From: an uncultured Niabella sp.
GTDB lineage: Bacteria > Bacteroidota > Bacteroidia > Chitinophagales > Chitinophagaceae
DNA length: 64,000 nucleotides
Reading direction: 5' to 3'
NCBI GenBank assembly: GCA_934486785.1
Contig: CAKSQK010000006.1
Location: forward strand, 104,282-168,281
Shown here one piece after another: positions 7,688 to 17,913 of the stretch (positions are counted from its first letter, which is position 1; each line of letters opens with the position of its first letter). The translations under genes and the position numbers were made by a program. The notes beneath the pieces were generated by a model, which had not been told where the DNA came from, searched no databases, and worked only from the letters and a program-made list of their open reading frames with translations.

Positions 7688-10513
7688 TCACCGCGGTATC
7701 AAACCGACCGGTAATATCAGTTCAATAAAAGGCTTTTTGTTTTTAGTTAATGGATCCGGCTTTAACAGGTAACCGCCACGCACGCCAAATGTTATGGGGT
7801 GCTGGTTCCACCATTTGGTATCAAACAACAATTCTGCTCCGGCACTCATAAGTTCTTTTTTAAAAGAAGTTTTTACGCCTGCAATTTGTGTGTAATCATA
7901 AAACAGGTTGGCCCGCAGCCGCTGTAAATAAAAGATATTGCCAAAGCCCGCGTCGGGGTAAGCTACCGGTAAATGATAATTAAAGGTCAAGCCCCAAAGC
8001 CGCGCAGAATCTACCGCATGGTAACCCCTGGCAAACGGAAAGCGGTTGGCAAACACACGGTCTTGTTCGCCGTTTTGCTGGTAAGCGCCTGTTATGTAAA
8101 AACTGTGTGCAGCAAAAATGCCTGGTGTAAAAATGGTGCCGCGGCCATAAAGTTGCCAGCCATTGTAAAAGTTGAGCGTGTGCCGGAACTGCGCGCCTGC
8201 ATTATAACCCCACATGGGATAGATATGCTGCCTGGCTCTTTGCACCTGCTGTGCCCATGAAAGCTGGTGCAGTAAATATCCGAATTTAACCGTGCGGAAC
8301 GTATCGCGGTAAAAACCTTTATTAAAGTCTTTGCGGTAAAAATAAGTAGCGCCCCAGTTAAAAGATTTCTGGGTTTGGTTACTGGTCCAGCTCAACGGAA
8401 TGTTGATGCCGGCATAGTTATCCCACTGGTTCCACAGCCTGAGCCTGTTTGTAACGGTAATGTTCCTGTCAAACGTGTATTTGGAACCCACACTGATGAA
8501 GGGGAAAAGCCCTCCGTATACCACAGATCCGCCAACGGCGTGGCTGCCATCATTTTGATTGTACTGGTATTGCAGCACAGTTTCCACCGTGTTTAAAATA
8601 TTATTACCATAAATGGAAAAATCAAAAATAGGATCATCATAGTTGGGGCGCCAGCTATGAAAGTTGAAAGGCCTTGTAAGTTTCGCATAGCGTGTTGAAG
8701 TAAAAGTTCTGCCTGGCATGGCATCCATAAAACCGGATGTGTTCTGATGCTTACCAGATACGATACCGGATTGTTTATTTACAAAATGATTTTCATCTAC
8801 CGCTTCCCAAATGCTTTCTTCAGTTTTTAGCTGATGAAGATGATAGCCTAAAGCTGTAAAATAACTGTAATTGATCCTGCCAAAACCGGCATTGGGAAAA
8901 TGGCTGATCAAATGTGGTGATCTGAGTTTCTGAAGGCTGCCCGTTAATACATTGGTGCAAAACACTTCATCTTTCAAACCCTGCGAAGCAGAAAAATAAA
9001 TGTCATCGCCCTGCACGCTCACATACCCAACGGTGTTGAATGAAGGCGGTGTTATTTGTTGTATAGACTGGCTTTCAAAGTCTATCAGCCCGATAAAGGT
9101 TTTTGCATTTTGCAGGCGGATGGCGGCAATTACTTTTCCATCCCGCCAGAACTTAGGGTCCGCAAAATAGCCGATGCTGTCAGCGGAAAAAGTTTTTTTA
9201 ATTTCTCCATCTGCACTGTTAAGCAGTACCAATGAACTTCTACCGCCTGCCGAAACATGCGTGGCAACAACAGTTTCGCCGTCTTCCGAAATATCGGGGC
9301 TGAAATAATTGGTTCGATGCTGCAAGGTTTTTTGCTGGTTGGTTTTTACATTCAGCAATTTAATCACGCTGTAATTTTCCCATTGCCAGCGCGGGTGCGA
9401 TTCAAAAGCTGCATATACCAGCCTGCCATTGCGGTAGCTGAACTGTTCATCAATGCTGATGTTGCGAAAGCGCAGCCTTTGCTCGCTACTATTATTTTTT
9501 ATATAAAACGCGGCCCTTTGCGTATAAGAATTTTTTAAATACAGCAGGGAGTCAGCAGAGATTTGTTGCGGATAATAAATGTTAGAGACTACAGCCTGTT
9601 TACGGGTCAAAAAGTTTTTACCCTGTAACTGGTAACCGGCAACTGGTAACTGGTAACCGCTTTCCTGCGTGTAAATATTTTTATAATACTCCAACGCCTG
9701 TTTAGTAAAATCTTTAAACCGCAGTCCTGAATATTTTTTAACGGCTTTTTGCATGGGATAAAACCATCCCTTAAAAGCGCTGGCGTCCCTGGTTACGTTT
9801 GCCCAAAAACCCGGGCCATATTTTTCATAGCCGTAATTTACCAGCAGGTAGCCCAGCTCATAGTGCCCCGGTACGTAGTCTTTCACAGAGCCGTTGCGCA
9901 ATTTCATCCAGCTATAATTTTTTCCTGCCTGCCATAGCGCCGGAAAGGCTTTTAAAAAAGAAGGCATTCTGCCGCGGCCCTGCGGGGAAAGAATGGTTTC
10001 ATGGTGCACGGCGTCACCCTCAAAAAACCAGTTGGGAATGGACGCGTTGATGGCAAGCGCGTATCCTTCTTCACCCAAAACATAGTGCAGGGCTTTGCTT
10101 GCGCTGTTGAAAAAATTATTGTATTGCTGAATATGGCGGTATTCATGCACGGCAAGCTGTGCCGCCCAGTTTACGGTACCCAGGCTGAAATTATCGGATG
10201 GCGGCGTCATAAAGAATTCGCTGCGGTAAGGGCCCAGCGCTGCATATCCGTTGGATACTGCCGTGCGCGGTTGCAACACAATGTTGATCTTTTGCAACCG
10301 GCTGCCCAGCGGCACAAAATTTTTAGTTGCCACGGAATGAATAATATGGGCAATTTGCTGGGCGGCTGTGTCTGAACTTTGAGGGAAAATAATGCGCGCC
10401 GTATCGGTATTTAACTGCCGCCACCGGGTAGAGAACCGGTTGCCGCCAAATTCCTGCGCGCCTGAAGAAAAAAAACAAATAAGCAGTATGATGATGCCAA
10501 TTAAATATTTCAC
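7688..10513 (-). CDS. envelope protein: zinc-peptidase motif, beta-propeller and C-terminal beta-barrel
   Basis: A 941-residue exported protein with a signal peptide (residues 1-19, ending SSGAQ). The N-terminal part carries HEYRH at residues 123-127 and NWFFEGDAV with Glu165, the HExxH plus downstream Glu arrangement of gluzincin metallopeptidases (peptidase MA-like). Roughly residues 290-580 hold repeated short strands typical of a TolB/WD40-like propeller. From about 640 the sequence alternates polar and hydrophobic residues with many aromatics and ends in LPVGLIPR, as in outer-membrane barrels. An outer-membrane protein with periplasmic or surface domains is the likely reading. Substrate is unknown. 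It is transcribed away from the TamB-like gene. Confidence 0.75.
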   Translation of the reverse strand: MKYLIGIIILLICFFSSGAQEFGGNRFSTRWRQLNTDTARIIFPQSSDTAAQQIAHIIHSVATKNFVPLGSRLQKINIVLQPRTAVSNGYAALGPYRSEFFMTPPSDNFSLGTVNWAAQLAVHEYRHIQQYNNFFNSASKALHYVLGEEGYALAINASIPNWFFEGDAVHHETILSPQGRGRMPSFLKAFPALWQAGKNYSWMKLRNGSVKDYVPGHYELGYLLVNYGYEKYGPGFWANVTRDASAFKGWFYPMQKAVKKYSGLRFKDFTKQALEYYKNIYTQESGYQLPVAGYQLQGKNFLTRKQAVVSNIYYPQQISADSLLYLKNSYTQRAAFYIKNNSSEQRLRFRNISIDEQFSYRNGRLVYAAFESHPRWQWENYSVIKLLNVKTNQQKTLQHRTNYFSPDISEDGETVVATHVSAGGRSSLVLLNSADGEIKKTFSADSIGYFADPKFWRDGKVIAAIRLQNAKTFIGLIDFESQSIQQITPPSFNTVGYVSVQGDDIYFSASQGLKDEVFCTNVLTGSLQKLRSPHLISHFPNAGFGRINYSYFTALGYHLHQLKTEESIWEAVDENHFVNKQSGIVSGKHQNTSGFMDAMPGRTFTSTRYAKLTRPFNFHSWRPNYDDPIFDFSIYGNNILNTVETVLQYQYNQNDGSHAVGGSVVYGGLFPFISVGSKYTFDRNITVTNRLRLWNQWDNYAGINIPLSWTSNQTQKSFNWGATYFYRKDFNKGFYRDTFRTVKFGYLLHQLSWAQQVQRARQHIYPMWGYNAGAQFRHTLNFYNGWQLYGRGTIFTPGIFAAHSFYITGAYQQNGEQDRVFANRFPFARGYHAVDSARLWGLTFNYHLPVAYPDAGFGNIFYLQRLRANLFYDYTQIAGVKTSFKKELMSAGAELLFDTKWWNQHPITFGVRGGYLLKPDPLTKNKKPFIELILPVGLIPR

Positions 10514-10810
10514 AAACAGCGGTTATATTTACAATATAAACTTAAATGATACGTTTGCCATACGTAAAACATCATTACTTTGGCTTTTGATACAATAATG
10601 TAAATGTATTATTAATTCTTTGTCAAAAACAGTTGATTTTGAATAGAAAGTTATTGGCTGGTACACCTGGCAGTTGTATGCTGATTTACAGAACACTGTG
10701 CGCAAATTTGTTTCAGGCTGCTGAATAATTTAATTTTACAAATAATTTAATCTGGACATTCCCTGAAGAAATTCAAAAAAATATTACTCATCACGCTGGC
10801 ATGCCTGTTT

Positions 10811-13800
10811 TTGCTGCTGGCTGCCGTTTGGTTTCTTATACAAACACCGCCTGTTCAAAACTGGATTATAGGAAAAGTAACGGGCAGGCTTTCCCGGGAC
10901 CTGGAAACTAAAATAGAGATCAGGCGGGTGGATTTTTCGTTTTTCGATAAAATGCATTTGCTGGGCGTGCTGGTAGAAGACCGGCAAAAAGACACCATCC
11001 TCAGCGCAGGAGAAATGACCGTAAATATCACAGACTGGTTTTTTCTTAAAAAGAATATTGAACTGGAATACATCGGCCTGAAGGATGCCTACATCAACCT
11101 GCAAAGAGATGATTCTGTTTGGAGGCACCAGTTTTTGCTTGATTATTTTACTTCGCCTGCGGCGGAAAAAAAGCCTGAGAAGGACAATGCCATCAGTATT
11201 GCTTTTAAAGAAGTAGACCTTCAAAACATTCACGTAAAGCAGCGCGATGCCTGGCTGGGGCAGGATATGACCATAGCGCTTGCCTCGCTGCATACCAACC
11301 CGCGCAACGTGGATTTTAATAATAAGGTTATTGACATCAGCTCGCTGCACATCAGCAAACCATATTTTGCGCTTCGGGCATACAAAGGTGCAAAGCCGCG
11401 CAATGACATTGAGAAAGCGCCGCCGGTTGTTGCAAAAGATACCACGCAGCCCCAATGGAACGCGGGCAACTGGAGCATCAAAGCCGTGCACGTGTCGCTA
11501 AGAGACGGAACATTTAAAAGCGACAATGACTCAAGGCCTTTAGACCCGCGCGCGTTTGACGGGCAACACATCGGGTTTTCAAAAATCTACGCCGACCTTA
11601 GAGATGTGGCCTGGCGTATGGATACCATTACGGCCCGCATCAACCTGAGTACCCGCGAGCGCAGCGGTTTTGAGGTAAAACACCTGATCGCTAACGCGAA
11701 AGTTACGCCGCAGGAAATGACCTTTCGCAACCTCGACATCCGCACCAATAACAGCTCTTTGCGCAATTACTTTAGTATGCGGTTTGCAAAGTTTGCAGAC
11801 ATGAGCGATTTCATTAACAAAGTAAGAATGGATGGCGTGTTTGACCGCTCGCAAATTCACAGCGACGATATTGCTTATTTTGCACCGGCATTAAAAACCT
11901 GGAAGAAAAACATTACACTTTCAGGCCGCATCTCCGGCCCGGTGGCTGCCCTTAGCGGCAGGGGCCTTGTCATCAGCGCGGGGCCGAATACTTCTTTCGT
12001 GGGCAATGCTTCGCTGAACGGGTTGCCCGATATCAATAATACATTTTTAAATATTGCTGCCGCGCCGCTTAAAACCACTTATGCTGATGCAGTGGCATTT
12101 GCACCCGCACTAAAAACCATCAAAGGGGCTGACCTGGCTAGCCTGAAGTATGTAAATTTTACAGGCAATTTTACGGGCTTTATCAGAGATTTTGTAACCT
12201 CGGGTACTATTCACACGGCGCTGGGCAATGTGGTGGCAGATGTAAACATGAAATTGCCTGCCGGCAGAAACCCCGTTTATTCAGGCAGCGTTGCCACGCC
12301 TGATTTTAACCTGGGCGCTTTGCTCAACGATAAAAGGTTTGGGCATGTAAGCCTGAATGCCCGCTTAAAAGGCGCGGGCTTTAATCCGCAAAAAGGAAAT
12401 ATTGCCATCGAGTCAAACATCAGGTATGCAGATTTTAATAACTACCGCTACCAGCAGATTGCGCTGGATGGCGAAGTGAACCGCAATGTGTTTGATGGCC
12501 ATATCAAAAGCAACGATCCTAACGCAAGGCTTACGCTGAACGGCCTTGTGAATTATAGCGAAAAACTGCCGGCCTTCAACTTCATGGCTGAAATTGATAC
12601 CCTGAATTTGAAGAAGCTGAATTTTACCGAAGCTAATCTTTCTGTGGAAGGACGCATTAATGCCAATTTTACAGGAAACAACATTGATGATTTTTTAGGC
12701 AGCGCTAATATCAGTGAGGCCACGGTGATGAATAACGGCAATCCACTGTCTTTTGATTCGCTGTCATTAACATCAACAATTATTGAGGGAGAAAAACACC
12801 TCATTGTGCAGTCAAACGAATTCAGAGCCAGCCTTATGGGACAGTTTAATATCAGCGATCTGCCCAACTCATTTAAGCTGTTTTTAAGCAGGTATTATCC
12901 GGCTTATATTAAAGCGCCGGTAAACACACCGAACAACCAGGTGTTTTCATTTGACATCAGTACCGAGGTTGTAGAAGGGTATATTCATCTTATAGACAGC
13001 AGTTTATACGGATTTAACAACAGCAACATTACCGGCAGCATCAATACTATAACAAACAACTTGTCAGTAAACGCTATTGTACCCTGGTTTAAGTACCAGC
13101 AGTATAGTTTTTCTGATGCTATTATAAAAGCCGGTGGCAATTATGAAAAACTGCAGATAACCGGTCAAACCACTAACATTATTATAGGCGACAGTTTGAA
13201 TATTCCTTTGGCAACATTTGATATTACGGCTCAGAATGATGTTTCAACCGTAAGAATATTTTCAGGCGGCAACCCCACGGTAGACCAGGCGCGGCTGAAT
13301 GCTGTTGTTACTACTTACAATGATGGCATAAACATCACTTTTGAACCATCAAGTTTTGTATTAAATGGTAAAACCTGGCAAATAGAAGAAAAAGGCGAAT
13401 TAGAGTTCAGAAGAAACACGCCGGCACACGGGCTGCTGTTTTTAAAAGAGGGCAATCAGGAAATCCGAATTCGAACACTGCCATCTGATGTGGGAAGTTG
13501 GAATGATATATCTATTGATATTAAAAATTTGATACTCGGAGATATTGCACCGTACATTTTACCACGCAACAGGCTTGAAGGATTGGTAAATGCCAGCGTT
13601 ATGCTTGAAAACCCGGGTAAAAAAATGCGGGTGATTTCAAACGATTTTATCGGGCGTGCAATAAGATTTGACAATGATTCTTTAGGAGATGTAACGGCAA
13701 AATTTGTTTATGATGCGCTGACACAGGAACTGGTGGTAAATGGTAAAACCCTTAACCCCGAGCAGAAAGACCTTGCCTTTAACATTCATCTTTACCTGAA

Positions 13801-15688
13801 GGATAAGGAAAGCCAGCAAAAAAATGTGATCGCCCTGAACGCGAACCGTTTCGACCTGAAATACCTCAACCGCTTTCTGGATGTATTGTTTTCCGATATC
13901 AGCGGAGATGTAACCGGTAATTTTGAAGTGCGGGGCCCACTAAATGCATTATATGTTGTGGGCAAAGGGCGGCTGCAAAATGCGGGTCTTAAAGTAAACT
14001 TTACGCAATGCTACTACCAAATAGAAGACAGAGAAATAGAGCTGCTGGAGGATAGAATAGAACTTGATAATATTGTATTACGCGATACAGTGACCAACAA
14101 TCCCGTTTACCTGATGGGTAGCATTATGCACAACGCGTTCGATGATATGTTCTTCGACATCACCGTTTCTACCCGTAAGCCCGGCACACGAGACCCAGGC
14201 AATAATCGACCGGTGCAGGTTTTAAGAACCACATACAATGATAACCGCCTGTTTTACGGAGATGTAAAAGCCACCGGCTCGTTCGTATTGCTTGGCCCGG
14301 CTGATAATACTTATATGAAAATTGATGCAATTGCATCGGATGAAGATGAAAGTACGTTTACCATTGCTTCGGGGGATAGCCGCGCAGGCCAAATGCCCGA
14401 ATGGTTGGTAGAAAGAAAATTTGGTGAGGCTATGGCAGACAGCATTTACAGGAGTGCTACGTCATCAAATATGGTATACGAACTTGACGTAACAGCCAAT
14501 CCCAAGGTGTTGATGAAGTTTGTAATGGATGACCTTACAGGTGATGAGATCAAAGGACGCGGCTATGGAACTTTAAACGTTAGATCGGGCTCGCGCGAGC
14601 CGCTGGCCATTCGCGGCCGCTTTGATATAGAGGAAGGCAGCTACAATTATACTTTTCAGTCGTTTTTTAAACGGCCGTTTGAGATCATCAAGGGAACTGA
14701 GAATTTTATTTCCTGGAATGGTGACCCCATGAATGCCACCATTAATTTCAATGCACAATACAAAGCAGAACGCGTAAGTTTTGCCCCGTTGGCCGCAGGA
14801 TCAGATATTGACGCCAGCTACGCGAATACACGTGAAAATGTATTTGTAACCGCTCGACTTTCGGGTAATTTATTCAAGCCCGATTTTCAATTTGGCATTG
14901 AACTGGATCCTAACAGCAGGTATAACAATGATTTTAACGTGGGCAATGCACTGGCGCAGGTGCAGCGAAGGCCGGAAGAGGTGACCCGGCAGGTAACGTA
15001 CCTGATCGTGTTTAACAGTTTTGCGCCACCCGAAACAGGTGTGGCAAGCGCCGCGGGCGAGTTTGGCAGCGCTGTGAACGAGCTGGGCTATAACACCATT
15101 TCCAGTTTATCAGGTATATTGTTCAACGAGATCAATAAAAAGCTGAACAATGAGCTGGCAAAACTATTAGGCGCAAAAGTTAGCGTGGTTTTCAGCGGCA
15201 GCGTTTATAACAGAAACCTTCTTACATCGGGTACAGGCTTCCACATCAACCAGGCTAATTTAAGCGGCGCGCTGCGGGTGCCCTTGTTCAACGACAGGTT
15301 TGTTATTTCCCTGGGCAGCTCCATGGAAGTTCCCTTGCAGTCATCGCTGCAGCAAACCGTGCAGTTTTTGCCGGATGTAACGCTTGAATGGTTGATCAAC
15401 AATAGTGGTACCATTCGTGCCAACCTGTTTTATCGCGAAAGCCTGGACTTTATTACAAGTTCAAGCACCGGGGCAGCCAAGCTGCAACGCACGGGCATGG
15501 GCCTTTCCTTTAAAAGAGAATTTGACAGGCTGGGAGAACTGTTTACCAATGTTAGAAAAAGAACCCTGCGTGAAATACAATCAACCGAGCAACAGCAGCC
15601 TGTTGATATGCTCAGGCGTGTTCCAACAACGCCAGACCCGGGCGTTGATCCCGAACCATTGAAACCGCGCGTGGCGCCTAAAAACTAA
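10811..15688 (+). CDS. tamB: translocation/assembly module TamB-like protein (DUF490)
   Basis: A very long (about 1625 residue) AsmA/TamB-family protein, thought to span the periplasm and to move lipids or assist outer-membrane protein assembly. An N-terminal membrane anchor is followed by a long repetitive beta-rich body, and the last ~450 residues match the TamB C-terminal domain, with LSGILFNEINKKLNNELAKL and LSGALRVPLFNDRFVISLGS. A Pro-rich tail ends the protein. 10811 (TTG) is the first standard start codon in frame, but it would cut the anchor short. The frame stays open back to 10751, and a CTG at 10763 would add LKKFKKILLITLACLF, a normal charged anchor start. The true start is therefore probably upstream. 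Confidence 0.88.
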   Translation: MLLAAVWFLIQTPPVQNWIIGKVTGRLSRDLETKIEIRRVDFSFFDKMHLLGVLVEDRQKDTILSAGEMTVNITDWFFLKKNIELEYIGLKDAYINLQRDDSVWRHQFLLDYFTSPAAEKKPEKDNAISIAFKEVDLQNIHVKQRDAWLGQDMTIALASLHTNPRNVDFNNKVIDISSLHISKPYFALRAYKGAKPRNDIEKAPPVVAKDTTQPQWNAGNWSIKAVHVSLRDGTFKSDNDSRPLDPRAFDGQHIGFSKIYADLRDVAWRMDTITARINLSTRERSGFEVKHLIANAKVTPQEMTFRNLDIRTNNSSLRNYFSMRFAKFADMSDFINKVRMDGVFDRSQIHSDDIAYFAPALKTWKKNITLSGRISGPVAALSGRGLVISAGPNTSFVGNASLNGLPDINNTFLNIAAAPLKTTYADAVAFAPALKTIKGADLASLKYVNFTGNFTGFIRDFVTSGTIHTALGNVVADVNMKLPAGRNPVYSGSVATPDFNLGALLNDKRFGHVSLNARLKGAGFNPQKGNIAIESNIRYADFNNYRYQQIALDGEVNRNVFDGHIKSNDPNARLTLNGLVNYSEKLPAFNFMAEIDTLNLKKLNFTEANLSVEGRINANFTGNNIDDFLGSANISEATVMNNGNPLSFDSLSLTSTIIEGEKHLIVQSNEFRASLMGQFNISDLPNSFKLFLSRYYPAYIKAPVNTPNNQVFSFDISTEVVEGYIHLIDSSLYGFNNSNITGSINTITNNLSVNAIVPWFKYQQYSFSDAIIKAGGNYEKLQITGQTTNIIIGDSLNIPLATFDITAQNDVSTVRIFSGGNPTVDQARLNAVVTTYNDGINITFEPSSFVLNGKTWQIEEKGELEFRRNTPAHGLLFLKEGNQEIRIRTLPSDVGSWNDISIDIKNLILGDIAPYILPRNRLEGLVNASVMLENPGKKMRVISNDFIGRAIRFDNDSLGDVTAKFVYDALTQELVVNGKTLNPEQKDLAFNIHLYLKDKESQQKNVIALNANRFDLKYLNRFLDVLFSDISGDVTGNFEVRGPLNALYVVGKGRLQNAGLKVNFTQCYYQIEDREIELLEDRIELDNIVLRDTVTNNPVYLMGSIMHNAFDDMFFDITVSTRKPGTRDPGNNRPVQVLRTTYNDNRLFYGDVKATGSFVLLGPADNTYMKIDAIASDEDESTFTIASGDSRAGQMPEWLVERKFGEAMADSIYRSATSSNMVYELDVTANPKVLMKFVMDDLTGDEIKGRGYGTLNVRSGSREPLAIRGRFDIEEGSYNYTFQSFFKRPFEIIKGTENFISWNGDPMNATINFNAQYKAERVSFAPLAAGSDIDASYANTRENVFVTARLSGNLFKPDFQFGIELDPNSRYNNDFNVGNALAQVQRRPEEVTRQVTYLIVFNSFAPPETGVASAAGEFGSAVNELGYNTISSLSGILFNEINKKLNNELAKLLGAKVSVVFSGSVYNRNLLTSGTGFHINQANLSGALRVPLFNDRFVISLGSSMEVPLQSSLQQTVQFLPDVTLEWLINNSGTIRANLFYRESLDFITSSSTGAAKLQRTGMGLSFKREFDRLGELFTNVRKRTLREIQSTEQQQPVDMLRRVPTTPDPGVDPEPLKPRVAPKN

Positions 15689-15721
15689 CGTTGGAAAAAA
15701 AATCGCTTGCGGTGAAAAGTG

Positions 15722-15729
15722 TACATTTG
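15722..15729 (+). promoter_or_regulatory. -7 promoter box TACATTTG
   Basis: A perfect match to the Bacteroidota -7 consensus TAnnTTTG, 25 bases before the ATG at 15755. It argues that transcription starts near 15735 and that the in-frame codons upstream of 15755 are not translated. No convincing TTTG -33 element is seen at the usual distance. Confidence 0.5.
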
Positions 15730-15754
15730 TGTGCAGCAAAAAGTAAATGTTCAC

Positions 15755-16423
15755 ATGTCCGTTAACAAACAAAATTATCAGGAAATTTTATCACAATTGC
15801 AGCCTGGCGGCGTAACGCTGGTGGCTGTATCAAAAATAAAACCCGTTTCAGATATTGAGGCATTGCACGCCTTAGGGCAAAAAGATTTTGGTGAAAATTA
15901 TGTTCAGGAACTTTTAGAAAAAGCAAGGGCAGCGCCACCCGGTATACGCTGGCATTTTATCGGCCATTTGCAAAGCAACAAAGTAAAATACATTGCGCCA
16001 TTCATACACCTGATACACGGTGTGGACAGCGAAAAGCTATTAAAAGAAATTGACAAACAGGGCAGGAAAAACGGCCGTGCGATCAACTGCCTGTTGCAGG
16101 TGCACATTGCGCAGGAAGTAACAAAATTTGGTTTTGATGCAGATGAGGTAACCGCTTTGATCAGTAAAATAACAGCCGGCGAATCATCATTTGAACACGT
16201 AAATATTTGCGGGCTGATGGGCATGGCGTCTTTTAGCGATGACCTGCAAAAAGTAAGAAGTGAATTTGAGTTTCTGGCAGCCTTATATAAAAACCTGCAG
16301 GCGGCGATGCCATCATTTAATACGTTGAGTATGGGCATGAGCGGCGATTACAAACTGGCTGTTGAATGCGGCAGTACAATGGTGCGCATTGGCAGCCTGT
16401 TGTTTGGCGCAAGAATTCAATAA
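15755..16423 (+). CDS. YggS family pyridoxal phosphate homeostasis protein
   Basis: PLP-binding protein of the YggS/PROSC family, which keeps free pyridoxal phosphate levels in check; no enzyme activity is established for the family. The PLP lysine is expected at LVAVSKIKP (Lys27), followed by FGENYVQEL, WHFIGHLQSNK and the C-terminal LSMGMSGDYKLAVECGSTMVRIGS, all diagnostic. I start at ATG 15755 (MSVNKQ), giving 222 residues, because the upstream in-frame ATG at 15719 overlaps the likely -7 box. Confidence 0.93.
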   Translation: MSVNKQNYQEILSQLQPGGVTLVAVSKIKPVSDIEALHALGQKDFGENYVQELLEKARAAPPGIRWHFIGHLQSNKVKYIAPFIHLIHGVDSEKLLKEIDKQGRKNGRAINCLLQVHIAQEVTKFGFDADEVTALISKITAGESSFEHVNICGLMGMASFSDDLQKVRSEFEFLAALYKNLQAAMPSFNTLSMGMSGDYKLAVECGSTMVRIGSLLFGARIQ

Positions 16424-16447
16424 AATTTAATAGTTCAACGCTTCCTG

Positions 16448-17392
16448 ATGAAAACCCGGTTCTTATTCATTTTTTCAATACTGATAATTGCGCACGCATG
16501 CAAAAAAGTAATTACCAATGCTCCCGTGGTTGCACCTCCGGTGGAGGATACGGTAAACCTAAAAAGTTATCATAAGAACATTACTATTGTAAACTGGAAC
16601 ATTGAATGGTTTGGCAGCAGCGAGATGTTTAGCGGAAACCTGGGCGTGCAGGAAGCCAACGCGGCAAAAATTTTAAAGTACTTAAATGCTGACCTGTACG
16701 GCATTTGCGAGGTGGTTGATACGGCACGTTTTGGCCACATGGTACGCACCGCGCTTGGCGATGAATTTCGTTATAAAATATCTTATTATCCTACCATGGC
16801 CGGTTCGCAAAAGCTGGCTTTTGTTTATAACCGTCATATTTTTCGCAATGTAACGGTACGGCCATTTTTAGGGTTAAGCGCCAATGCCTATTATTATTTC
16901 GCACAGCGTTTCCCGTTTTTATTGAAAGCAGAGGTTGTGGTAAACGATAAAAGAAACCTGGTGCATTTCTTTCTGCTTCATGCAAAGGCCAATGCTGACA
17001 ACGACAGCTATACCAGGCGGCTGAATGGATCGGTAGAAATGAAAGACAGCCTGGACAGGCATTACAGCGGGAAATACATAATGATCATTGGAGATTATAA
17101 CGATCACTTGAGCGGAAGTATTGTTGCGGGAAGGCCTTCTCCTTATCAAAACTTTGTAAATGATGCCGGCTATGATCCGGTCACATTGCCATTGAACACA
17201 ACGGGTTACCAGTCTACAATTTATTATCCTAACTCTGTTATTGATCAGCAAATGATCAGCAGCAATATGAGCAAATGGTACATCGCTTCTTCAGCAAAGA
17301 TCAGAACCGATGTAACGCAGCCCGTGCCTGATTTTAACACGGCCAATACATCTGACCACTACCCTGTATCCTCTATGTACAACATACGATAG
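16448..17392 (+). CDS. endonuclease/exonuclease/phosphatase family lipoprotein
   Basis: A 314-residue protein of the EEP (DNase I-like) fold. An N-terminal lipoprotein signal is visible, with Cys18 in IIAHACKK. Family motifs follow: NWNIEWFG (metal-binding region), LYGICEV (catalytic Glu strand), GDYNDH (Asp/Asn catalytic pair) and TSDHYPV near the end (catalytic His). It should be an envelope-anchored metal-dependent phosphoesterase; whether it cuts DNA, RNA, phospholipid or sugar phosphates cannot be told. It starts 24 bases after yggS on the same strand. Confidence 0.85.
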   Translation: MKTRFLFIFSILIIAHACKKVITNAPVVAPPVEDTVNLKSYHKNITIVNWNIEWFGSSEMFSGNLGVQEANAAKILKYLNADLYGICEVVDTARFGHMVRTALGDEFRYKISYYPTMAGSQKLAFVYNRHIFRNVTVRPFLGLSANAYYYFAQRFPFLLKAEVVVNDKRNLVHFFLLHAKANADNDSYTRRLNGSVEMKDSLDRHYSGKYIMIIGDYNDHLSGSIVAGRPSPYQNFVNDAGYDPVTLPLNTTGYQSTIYYPNSVIDQQMISSNMSKWYIASSAKIRTDVTQPVPDFNTANTSDHYPVSSMYNIR

Positions 17393-17482
17393 CGGCTGTT
17401 TTTACTGGCAACTCTGCTGCATTTTTTTTGAAAAATGAATTATCTTGCTATCATATCTACAAAACGCTCTGTCAAAACATTT

Positions 17483-17902
17483 ATGCAACAGAACAAAATA
17501 AAAGTTTCCGCAATTGTTCATGCCGGGCCTGAAACGGTTTGGGACAGTTTTACCAACCCGGCGCATATTACCAGCTGGAACTTTGCAAGCGATGGCTGGC
17601 AATGCAGCAGCGCCACAAATAACCTGGAACAGGGCGGAAGTTTTTCCTATCGCATGGAAGCAAAAGACGGTTCAGCCGGTTTTGATTTTGAAGGTGTTTA
17701 TAACTTCATCATCCCTTTTGAAAAAATAGAATTTACTTTAGGTGACGGCAGGAAAACAGAAGTGCTGTTTAAAAAGATTGATGGCAGCACAACAGAAGTG
17801 GTGGAAATGTTTGAGCCTGATAACGATCACCCGGCCGAACTACAAAAACAGGGCTGGCAGGCCATATTAAACCAATTTAAAAAATACACTGAATTGCTGT
17901 AA
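17483..17902 (+). CDS. SRPBCC/AHSA1 family protein
   Basis: Small START-like (AHSA1, Aha1 C-terminal-like) protein of about 139 residues. Visible family features are the opening strand KIKVSAIVHAGPETVWDSF, ITSWNFASDGW, GGSFSYRM and the closing helix GWQAILNQFKKYTELL. Such proteins form a helix-grip fold with a hydrophobic cavity; ligand unknown. I start at ATG 17483 (MQQNKIK), since the upstream 16 codons add no conserved sequence. It precedes the Crp/Fnr gene by 11 bases, so the two are likely one unit. Confidence 0.87.
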   Translation: MQQNKIKVSAIVHAGPETVWDSFTNPAHITSWNFASDGWQCSSATNNLEQGGSFSYRMEAKDGSAGFDFEGVYNFIIPFEKIEFTLGDGRKTEVLFKKIDGSTTEVVEMFEPDNDHPAELQKQGWQAILNQFKKYTELL

Positions 17903-17913
17903 CAATTATTTGT

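Noticed and set aside
15719..15754. Longer N-terminus of the YggS protein
   Set aside because: The region contains the -7 promoter box TACATTTG, so it is most likely not in the transcript.
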